A DNA stretch of 64,000 nt from NCBI GenBank assembly GCA_044224495.1, contig JBGAKG010000024.1, positions 1 through 64,000 of the forward strand, written 5' to 3'. This document shows positions 6,927 to 13,377 of the stretch, piece after piece. Numbering within the stretch: position 1 is the stretch's first letter; every line of letters starts with the position of its first letter. Under the pieces are notes generated by a model. The model was not told where the DNA came from and searched no databases. It saw only the letters and a list, made by a program, of their open reading frames with translations. This DNA comes from JBGAKG01 sp044224495. GTDB taxonomy: Bacteria > Myxococcota_A > Polyangia > Polyangiales > Polyangiaceae. The translations under genes were made by a program, and so were the position numbers.

Positions 6927-8078
6927 ATGCGTCGCGTCCTGCTTTCTTTCGCCATCCTCGGAGTGTCCGCAGCTGCGGTCGTGGCCTGCGTTTCGACGTC
7001 GGTCGGTGTCGACACCGACGATGGCGGCACCACCACCCCGGATGGCTCGGCCAACGGCGATGGCAGCGCCTGTCCCCAGTTCGACCTCCAGACCGACCCT
7101 AAGCACTGCGGCTCGTGCACCAACGTGTGCTCGTCGGCGCAAGTGTGCTCGGCGGGCAAGTGCAAGAGCTCCTGCGACGCACCGCTGATCAAGTGCGCGG
7201 GCGACTCGGGCAGCTGCATCGACACGACGAAGGACCCGAACAACTGCGGCTCCTGCGGCAGCCCGTGTGCGATGCCGGACGGCGGGCCCGAGGGCGGAAC
7301 CAACAACCCGGACTCCGGCGTGGCACTGCCCGATGGTGGCGTCGGCCCTGGTTGGTACCTCGGCACGTCGACGTGCTCGAACTCGGTCTGCGGCATCACC
7401 TGCCCGCAGAACACGTCGCTCTGCAGCGACAAGCTCTGCTGGGACACGCAGTACTCGCACGAGAACTGCGGCGCGTGCGGCACGGCATGCCAGACGGCCG
7501 AGCACTGCAACAAGGGCAAGTGCTGCGGCTACGGGCTATCGAATTGCAGCAACACGTGCGTGAACCTCCAGGCCGACAAGAACAACTGCGGCACGTGCGG
7601 CAACGTCTGCTCGGGCGGCACGCCGAACTGCGTCGCTGGCGTCTGCAAGTCGGGGCCGGCGCCGGTGACGTTCAGCGCGGCATTCCCGGGGACGCAGTCG
7701 ACCATCTGCACGCAGTGGACCAACTTCATCGCCCAGCTCGGTTCGGGCTACACGACGATGACGCTGAGTGGAACGGCCGATCCGGTGGGTGTAACCTGCA
7801 ACATTCCTGCACAGGTCGACGCGTTCGCGGCGGCGCTGAAGAACATCTCGAGCTACACGACGGTCTCCTGCAACGGCCACGTGTGGTCGAATTGCGCGCG
7901 CACGGGGCCGACCCACGACGAGATCTGGATCGATCCGCCGAGCCAGTGCAACACGTCGAACTGCCCGAACCCGGGGCGGATCCTCCGCGCCTGCTTCTCG
8001 AACTCGGGCTTCAACGCCCTGAACGGCCCGACGTGCGGGGGGGCGCCGGCGCAGACGATCACGCTCACGTTCCAGTGA
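6927..8078 (+). CDS. Cys-rich Stig1-like lipoprotein A
   Basis: 383 residues. The lipoprotein signal MRRVLLSFAILGVSAAAVVAC gives Cys21, followed by an Asp/Gly-rich linker. Repeated Cys modules of the form 'DPKHCGSCTNVCSSAQVCS', 'NNCGSCGSPC' and 'KNNCGTCGNVC' (about residues 50-240) match the Stig1-like repeats common in myxobacterial secreted proteins. A C-terminal domain (about residues 245-383) carries widely spaced Cys residues and ends in QTITLTFQ. The start is placed at the signal peptide rather than further upstream. It is the first of a tandem pair with 8153-9307; the two align end to end. Cell-surface anchoring is inferred; the ligand is unknown. Confidence 0.8.
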   Translation: MRRVLLSFAILGVSAAAVVACVSTSVGVDTDDGGTTTPDGSANGDGSACPQFDLQTDPKHCGSCTNVCSSAQVCSAGKCKSSCDAPLIKCAGDSGSCIDTTKDPNNCGSCGSPCAMPDGGPEGGTNNPDSGVALPDGGVGPGWYLGTSTCSNSVCGITCPQNTSLCSDKLCWDTQYSHENCGACGTACQTAEHCNKGKCCGYGLSNCSNTCVNLQADKNNCGTCGNVCSGGTPNCVAGVCKSGPAPVTFSAAFPGTQSTICTQWTNFIAQLGSGYTTMTLSGTADPVGVTCNIPAQVDAFAAALKNISSYTTVSCNGHVWSNCARTGPTHDEIWIDPPSQCNTSNCPNPGRILRACFSNSGFNALNGPTCGGAPAQTITLTFQ

Positions 8079-8152
8079 CCGTCGGGCGCGCGTCCGCGTG
8101 AGGACGGCGCGACTGCGTTGCGCCTCCCTCGAGAATCAGCGATCCTTCAGGG

Positions 8153-9307
8153 ATGCGCCGCGTCGTCCTTTCCTTCGCCATCCTCGCTTCGTCTGCGCTC
8201 GCGGTCGCCGCGTGCGTGTCGACCTCCGTCGGCGTCGGGGACGACGACGCGGGAACGTCCGCCGACGGCTCGACGACCGGGGACGGTGGCGGCGGATGCC
8301 CTCAGTACGATCTGCTGACGGATCCGAAGCACTGCGGCTCCTGCACCAACGTGTGCTCGTCCGCGCAGGTTTGCTCGGCGGGCAAGTGCAAGAGCTCCTG
8401 TGATGCTCCGCTGATCAAGTGCGCGGGCGACTCCGGAAGCTGCATCGACACGACGAAGGATCCCAAGAACTGCGGCTCGTGCGGCAACGGCTGTCCCCTC
8501 CCCGACGGCGGTCCTTCCACCGGGAACGGCAACCCCGACGCGGGGCTGCCGCCCTCGGACGCGGGGGTGAGCCCAGGTTGGTACCTCGGGGCGGCGACGT
8601 GCTCGAACTCGGCGTGCGGCATCGCGTGCCCGAACAACGGGAGCACGCTCTGCAGCGACAACCTCTGCTGGGACACGCAGTACGCACACGATCACTGCGG
8701 CAACTGCACGACGGCCTGCGCAGCGAGCACGGAGCACTGCAACAAGGGCAAGTGCTGCCCGCTCGGCCAAGCGAACTGCAACGGCACGTGCAGCGACGCG
8801 CTGTCCGACAAGAACAACTGCGGCGCATGCGGCAACGTCTGCTCCGGTGGGACGCCGAACTGTGTGAACGGCGCGTGCGCGTCGGGCCCGCCGCCGGCGA
8901 CGTTCAACCAGACGTTCACGAGCGGTCAGGTGCCGACGGCGCAGTGCACGGCGTGGAACACGTTCCGGGCATCCCTCGGGAGCAGCTACACGTCGGTGAC
9001 CATCAAGGGCACGTTCGACTCGGTCGGCTTCACTTGCAACACCCCTTCGGTGGTGAATGGCCTCGCGGCGGCGCTGAAGAACGGGACGAACTACTTCCCG
9101 GTGAGCTGCAACGGGCACGTGTGGTCGAACTGCAACCGCACCGGACAGGAGCTCTGGATCGATGCGCCGAGCGTCTGCGATCTCAACAATTGCCCGAACC
9201 CGGGGTACCTCCTCCGCCCGTGCTTCGGCTCGGCGAACATCTGGGGCGGAGTGAAGACGGCGACCTGCTCGTCGCCGACGCAGACGGTGACGCTGACGTT
9301 CCAGTAG
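8153..9307 (+). CDS. Cys-rich Stig1-like lipoprotein B
   Basis: 384 residues, a tandem paralog of the gene ending 74 bp upstream. The signal sequence is nearly the same (MRRVVLSFAILASSALAVAAC, Cys21). Several stretches are identical, for example the KCKSSCDAPLIKCAGDSGSC module and the 'LCWDTQY' region, while the linker and C-terminal domain have diverged. It carries the same 'CG.CGN.C' modules and the same ending, TVTLTFQ. It converges on the gene at 9311 with a 3-bp gap. The two probably arose by gene duplication and may bind different partners. Confidence 0.8.
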   Translation: MRRVVLSFAILASSALAVAACVSTSVGVGDDDAGTSADGSTTGDGGGGCPQYDLLTDPKHCGSCTNVCSSAQVCSAGKCKSSCDAPLIKCAGDSGSCIDTTKDPKNCGSCGNGCPLPDGGPSTGNGNPDAGLPPSDAGVSPGWYLGAATCSNSACGIACPNNGSTLCSDNLCWDTQYAHDHCGNCTTACAASTEHCNKGKCCPLGQANCNGTCSDALSDKNNCGACGNVCSGGTPNCVNGACASGPPPATFNQTFTSGQVPTAQCTAWNTFRASLGSSYTSVTIKGTFDSVGFTCNTPSVVNGLAAALKNGTNYFPVSCNGHVWSNCNRTGQELWIDAPSVCDLNNCPNPGYLLRPCFGSANIWGGVKTATCSSPTQTVTLTFQ

Positions 9308-9310
9308 GGA

Positions 9311-10063
9311 CTATCTCGCGCACCGGAATCCAGGGCTGACGCTCACGGCCGGCCTGCACACGACCTGCTGAAGCCGCATGCCCGGAGACCCGCGTGAGGC
9401 CATGAATCGACTGGCACTCGCATCGTCGGCACACTGGCTCCCGCTCTCCGTCCATTCCGCGACGTTCTCCCCCATGTCGGCGACCCCGAACGGCGAGACG
9501 TCACGCGGGTTGGTCCCCACGGGCTCGCCGCGCCGCGGCCCCCTGGGCGAGGGCTGGTCGCCCCACGGGAAGATGCGTTCCGTCCCGCCTGTCGCCGCGT
9601 ACTCCCACTCGTCCGGGGTCGGCAGTCTGCGGCCGCGTCCGCGACAATGGGCGCTGGCAGCATCGAACCCGATCGCCACGGGGAAAGGACCGTCCCACCT
9701 CGAACCAGGGGACGGTCGCGGCGCCCCGATGGCGCCCCGATACGCGCCCCACGTCACCTCGAGTCGATCGATGCAGAAGGCCCGCAGCGTCGCGACGTGA
9801 GGCGGGTTGAGCGGGTCGGTCTTGCTTCCCAACCGGACGCTGGCGCCGGGGATGGGGACCATGTCGGCCGGACACGGGCCGGCGTCGATGCCGGCGCCGC
9901 GAGCTCCCCCCGCGTCGCCCATCGTCGTTGGAGCCGCGTTGGGCCCGGCTTCCTCGCCCTGCTCGGCGCTCGCTCCAGCTTCGAGCGCGACGACGGCGGA
10001 GAAACACCCCAAGGCGAGGGCCACGAGCGGATGCGTCTTCGGCCTACGGAACATGTGCCCCAC
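9311..10063 (-). CDS. FGE-sulfatase (SUMF1) fold protein, atypical active site
   Basis: 250 residues with an N-terminal hydrophobic segment (LVALALGCFSAVVALEAGASA), probably a signal peptide; ATG at 10054 is an equally good start. The rest fits the formylglycine-generating-enzyme/EgtB/PvdO fold: DMVPIPGASVRLGS, FCIDRLEVTWGAYR, LPTPDEWEYAATGG, FPWGDQP, FGVADMGENVAEWT and GFRCAR at the end. True FGE needs a Cys pair near the C-terminus. Here the region reads MASRGSPGMRLQQVVCRPA, so the first of the two copper-binding cysteines appears to be missing. It is therefore probably a non-catalytic or differently acting secreted member. Confidence 0.75.
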   Translation of the reverse strand: MGHMFRRPKTHPLVALALGCFSAVVALEAGASAEQGEEAGPNAAPTTMGDAGGARGAGIDAGPCPADMVPIPGASVRLGSKTDPLNPPHVATLRAFCIDRLEVTWGAYRGAIGAPRPSPGSRWDGPFPVAIGFDAASAHCRGRGRRLPTPDEWEYAATGGTERIFPWGDQPSPRGPRRGEPVGTNPRDVSPFGVADMGENVAEWTESGSQCADDASASRFMASRGSPGMRLQQVVCRPAVSVSPGFRCAR

Positions 10064-10161
10064 GTCGAGTGTGCCTCGCGTCTCGGTCGGAAGCCACCGG
10101 CACGGACTCGGTCACCAACACGGCGCCGCGCTCGGCGCCCGAGTTCCGCTATCGTCCCGCC

Positions 10162-11823
10162 ATGGCGGTCGGCACCGACCTCGCTCGTCTCGAAGCACTC
10201 GTACGTTCCTTCGGTCCCGAGACCGCGCGCGAGAAGCTCGCGCTCCTTCACCGGCTCGACTCGGGGTCGTTCCCGAGCGCGAAGATGCTCTCGCGCTTCC
10301 ACGAGGCCGCGTTGGTCGCGCGCGTCCACCCCGACGACGACGCCATCGCCTCGGCCGCGACGGGCATCTTGGACCGATTCCACGCGCGCGCCGACCTGCG
10401 CCGCCATCGCGCCGAGCTCGTCGACAGCGGGATCGCCGGGACCGACATCCGCTACCCGTTCCACTGGGTGACCGCGCGCTTCCTCGCGCAGCATTGGCCC
10501 GAACGGCTCCGCGTCGACTGGGCATCCCTCGACGACGGCGCGGAGCTCGAGCGCGTCATGCCCCGCTTGCTCGGCTGGGTCGAGGCCGTCGAGCCCGGGA
10601 TGCAGCGGGCGGAGCTCCGCCGCTGGCTCGAGTCCTTGGCGTCCGCGCGTGAGCCCCTTGGTACCTTTTTGGTACGGCGGTTCGAGCGCCTGCGCACGGA
10701 CGAGAGCGTGCGCGAGCACGTATTCGAAGGACTCGGGCTCCCACTCGTCCTCCGCGGCGGGCCGGGTGGCCCTTGCCGCGGCAGCTGGGCTCTGCCCGGC
10801 GCCCCCGAGGCGCGCTTCGGCGCCGCCCCGGCGCGAACGCGGCCCGACCTCCGCGCCGCCGTGGCGATCGCGCCGAAGAGCGTGCGCTGGCTGCGCGGCA
10901 CCGAGGCGACGGCCGCGATCGACCTCGCGCGCGTCACCATGCTCACCCGCGGACGCGACCTCGATGCGATCAAGTACGGGAACCCGGCCGACGTGCGACT
11001 CGTCGACGCGGGCGACGGCCTCTCCTTCCTGTGCATCGGGATCGTGCCGGAGCAGCGGCCCACCTTCGAGACGGTCTACGTCTTTCTCGTCCTGCAGAAC
11101 GGCATCCCGATCGGGTACTACCAAGCGGCGCTCTTGTTCGGCGGCGCGGAGCTGAATTTCAACGTGTTCCCGACGTTCCGCGGAGCCACCACCGCCGCCG
11201 TCTACGCGCGCGGGCTCGCGATGGTGCGTCACCTCTTCGCCGTCGACACGTTCGCGGTGCCGCCGTACCAAATTGGGCACGAGAACGAGGAGGCGCTCGC
11301 GAGCGGAGCGTTCTGGTTCTACGCGAAGCTCGGGTTTCGCCCGCACGATCCCGCCATCGCCGAGCTCCTCCGCGAAGAGGAGGCCGCAATGCAGCGGGAC
11401 CCGAAGCATCGGTCCTCGCGCGCGGTACTGCGGCGGCTCGCGCGCGGCTACGTCTACTTCCACCTCGGGCGGCCCCACGCCGACGTGGCGGGGAGGGTCT
11501 CGTTCTCTGCGATCGCGCGCCACATCAGCGACGTGATGACGAGCCGCTTCGGCTCGGATCGGGAGCGGGGCCTGCGCGAGCTCGACCGCTGGGCGCGACC
11601 TCACCTTGGGGTGCGGCGCCTGAACGCGGGGGAGGAGCTCGCATGGAAGCGCTGGCTCCCGCTCGTGGCGACGCTCCCGGACATCGAGCGCTGGTCGCGC
11701 ACGGACCTGCGCGCATTGGCCGAGGTGATCCGAGCCAAGGGAGCGCCGGTGGAAGAGCGCCACGCCGAGCTGCTGCGCGACCACCGCCGCCTGAGGCGAG
11801 CGCTCGTCGCGCTCGCGCGCTGA
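10162..11823 (+). CDS. Conserved-looking protein of unknown function (GNAT-like core?)
   Basis: 553 residues starting MAVGTDLARLEALVRSFG; no signal peptide or membrane segment. The N-terminal 200 residues are helical and charged. A central block (about residues 315-395) reads VYVFLVLQNGIPIGYYQAALLFGG, then FPTFRG, then IGHENEEALASGAFWFYAKLGFRP. That order of a strand pair, a helix and a 'FW.Y.KLGF.P' ending resembles the last half of a GNAT acyltransferase, but no clear acetyl-CoA loop was seen. The C-terminal part is helical and Arg-rich. It diverges from 9311-10063. I cannot assign a function. Confidence 0.65.
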   Translation: MAVGTDLARLEALVRSFGPETAREKLALLHRLDSGSFPSAKMLSRFHEAALVARVHPDDDAIASAATGILDRFHARADLRRHRAELVDSGIAGTDIRYPFHWVTARFLAQHWPERLRVDWASLDDGAELERVMPRLLGWVEAVEPGMQRAELRRWLESLASAREPLGTFLVRRFERLRTDESVREHVFEGLGLPLVLRGGPGGPCRGSWALPGAPEARFGAAPARTRPDLRAAVAIAPKSVRWLRGTEATAAIDLARVTMLTRGRDLDAIKYGNPADVRLVDAGDGLSFLCIGIVPEQRPTFETVYVFLVLQNGIPIGYYQAALLFGGAELNFNVFPTFRGATTAAVYARGLAMVRHLFAVDTFAVPPYQIGHENEEALASGAFWFYAKLGFRPHDPAIAELLREEEAAMQRDPKHRSSRAVLRRLARGYVYFHLGRPHADVAGRVSFSAIARHISDVMTSRFGSDRERGLRELDRWARPHLGVRRLNAGEELAWKRWLPLVATLPDIERWSRTDLRALAEVIRAKGAPVEERHAELLRDHRRLRRALVALAR

Positions 11824-11858
11824 CGGCGTCGAATCGCGGGCACGGATGCGATGCGCCC

Positions 11859-12008
11859 GTGTCCGCGCCCGCGTCGGCGTCCGCGCCCGCGTCGGCGTCC
11901 GCGCCCGCGCCCGCGTCCGCGCCCGCGTCGGCGTCCGCGCCCGCGTCGGCGTCCGCGCCCGCGTCGGCGCCCGCGCCCGCGTCCGTGTCCGTGTCCGTAT
12001 CCGTGTCC
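11859..12008 (-). repeat. 6-bp tandem array downstream of four-helix gene
   Basis: 25 consecutive 6-bp units, mostly GCGTCC, GCGCCC and GCGTCG on the plus strand, with GTGTCC variants at the right end. Units are partly organised into an 18-bp higher-order repeat (GCGTCC-GCGCCC-GCGTCG). Read in the direction of the four-helix gene, it follows the hairpin at 12017-12044. Confidence 0.9.
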
Positions 12009-12016
12009 GTGATGAA

Positions 12017-12044
12017 GGACGCCCGCGGCGAACCGCGGGCGTCC
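12017..12044 (-). terminator. Perfect GC hairpin after four-helix gene
   Basis: A 12-bp perfect stem GGACGCCCGCGG/CCGCGGGCGTCC with a 4-nt loop (TTCG on the minus strand), 10 bp past the stop codon of 12055-12369. No T-tract. It is the counterpart of the hairpin at 123-155. Confidence 0.6.
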
Positions 12045-12054
12045 AAGGCGCGAT

Positions 12055-12369
12055 TCAGCGACCGAGCTTGTGCAGCGTCGCTGCGATCCGGTCGAGAGCG
12101 TCCGCGAGCTCCGGTGCTTCTTTCGTAAAGCCCCAGAGCACTGCGAGCTCGAGCGCCGCCCGCGTCTCGCGCGTGGAGCCGAGCGCGGAGCGGAAGCGCA
12201 GACGCGAGTTCCCGTCGCGAGCCGCCTGCGCCTCGGCGATGTTGAGCACAATCGACGAAGCGGCGCGCCGAAGCTGCCGAGCGAGATCCGAGTCCTTCAC
12301 CGCGACCGCCGCGACGACCGGAGCCAACCGCCGAACCGTATCGAGAGCAAACCGTTCGATCTGAAGCAT
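12055..12369 (-). CDS. Four-helix-bundle (S23/IVP-like) protein
   Basis: 104 residues, full length for the TIGR02436/PF05635 family (usually 100-130). Start MLQIERFALDTVRRLAPVV; helices follow in order: residues 1-20, 25-55 (DLARQLRRAASSIVLNIAEA), 58-82 (with the family's RFRSALGSTRETRAALELA) and 85-104. A strong ribosome site AAGGAGGA precedes the ATG. The protein is basic and probably oligomeric; nucleic-acid or protein binding is suggested by the related Avd protein, not shown. It sits between two 6-bp repeat arrays (11859-12008 and 12663-12876) with a hairpin right after the stop. The truncated paralog at 3-116 has the same downstream layout. Confidence 0.9.
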   Translation of the reverse strand: MLQIERFALDTVRRLAPVVAAVAVKDSDLARQLRRAASSIVLNIAEAQAARDGNSRLRFRSALGSTRETRAALELAVLWGFTKEAPELADALDRIAATLHKLGR

Positions 12370-12662
12370 GAGTTCCTCCTTGCCCCGTGCGCCAGCGCGC
12401 GAAGGCGTCCTCGTCGGGCCACCGCGCGGAGGCGGTGTCCAGGCTGGCGCGGTCCTCCGCGCCACCGCCGCAGGCGGCTGGGCCTGGATACCGCCGAGCA
12501 CGGTGGCACGATGAGGATGCCGAGCGAGCCCCACGTCAGCAGGTGGCTAGGCCAGAAGACATCACGTCCTCCGCGCGTCCCGCGCCGAGCCGGAGAGAGC
12601 CGAGGAGTGGAACGTCGTCCCGAGTCGTGAGGCGCTCGCGGTCGCTGACGCGGACAGGGATG
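12370..12662. other. Hairpin-rich leader upstream of four-helix gene
   Basis: 293 bp with no convincing gene. It contains an 8-bp perfect hairpin (12445-12464), a CCGCC/GGCGG hairpin (12465-12477), and the ribosome site of the four-helix gene at its left edge. It could be a structured 5' leader or a separate RNA; no known RNA family was recognised. Confidence 0.5.
12445..12464. repeat. Perfect 8-bp hairpin with 4-nt loop
   Basis: TGGCGCGG pairs with CCGCGCCA across TCCT, followed directly by a second small hairpin (12465-12477). It lies 76 bp upstream of the four-helix gene start. Confidence 0.5.
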
Positions 12663-12876
12663 CTGGAGCTGGAGCTGGAGCAGGAGCTGGAGCAGGAGCG
12701 GGAGCTGGAGCTGGAGCGGGAGCGGGAGCGGGAGCGGGAGCGGGAGCGGGAGCGGGAGCGGGAGCTGGAGCGGGAGCGGTAGCTGGAGCTGGAGCGGGAG
12801 CGGGAGCGGGAGCGGGAACTGGAGCGGGAGCGGTAGCTGGAGCAGGAGCTGGAGCTGGAGCAGGAGCGGGAGCGGG
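12663..12876 (+). repeat. GGAGCT/GGAGCG 6-bp tandem array
   Basis: About 35 units in strict 6-bp phase: GGAGCT, GGAGCA, GGAGCG and GGTAGC-type variants. Longer blocks recur inside it, for example GGAGCGGGAGCGGTAGCTGG twice, which points to slippage or unequal exchange. It ends about 60 bp before ndk and lies on the upstream side of the four-helix gene. Confidence 0.9.
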
Positions 12877-12936
12877 TTGCAATTCCTTGCGCGATCCACT
12901 ACTTGAGGGCCGAAAATTCAGCCTGGAGATCAAGCA

Positions 12937-13365
12937 ATGGCCGTCGAACGCACCCTCTGCATCATCAAACCGGACGCCGTCGAGAAGCGGAAGGCGGGCG
13001 CAATCCTCGCCCTCCTCGAAGAGAACGGCTTCGAGATCCTCGCGCTGAAGAAGACGCACCTGTCGAAGGCCGTCGCGGAAGGCTTCTACGCGGTCCACAA
13101 GGCGCGCCCCTTCTTCGGTGAGCTCGTTCAGTTCATGACCCGTTCGCCGGTGGTGATCGCGGTCCTCCAGCGCGAGGATGCGGTCGCGAAGTACCGCGGC
13201 GTGATGGGCGCGACGGATCCGGCGAAGGCCGACGCGGGCACGATCCGCAAGCTCCACGGCGCCAACGTGGGTGAGAACGCGGTGCACGGCTCCGACTCGC
13301 TCGACAACGCGAAGATCGAGATCGCGTACTTCTTCCCCGCTTCGAAGGTCGCTGCGAGCGCCTGA
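12937..13365 (+). CDS. ndk: Nucleoside diphosphate kinase
   Basis: 142 residues, the normal family length. It transfers the gamma-phosphate of ATP to other NDPs through a phosphohistidine (EC 2.7.4.6). The start RTLCIIKPDAV is the family hallmark, and His117 in ENAVHGSDS is the active-site residue. Conserved HK.RPFF (54-60) and the substrate-binding RGVMGATDP (87-95) are present. The upstream 60 bp separate it from the 6-bp repeat array, so the array lies in or near its promoter. It converges on the gene at 13378 with a 12-bp gap. Confidence 0.97.
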   Translation: MAVERTLCIIKPDAVEKRKAGAILALLEENGFEILALKKTHLSKAVAEGFYAVHKARPFFGELVQFMTRSPVVIAVLQREDAVAKYRGVMGATDPAKADAGTIRKLHGANVGENAVHGSDSLDNAKIEIAYFFPASKVAASA

Positions 13366-13377
13366 GCGGAAGACGCC

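Noticed and set aside
12885..12907. Promoter TTGCAA-17-TACTTG upstream of ndk
   Set aside because: The -35-like box is fair but the -10-like box is poor, and sigma-factor preferences of this organism are unknown.
12562..13287. Minus-strand open frame with Pro-Ala repeats
   Set aside because: It is the antisense of the 6-bp array and of ndk; low complexity and no ribosome site.
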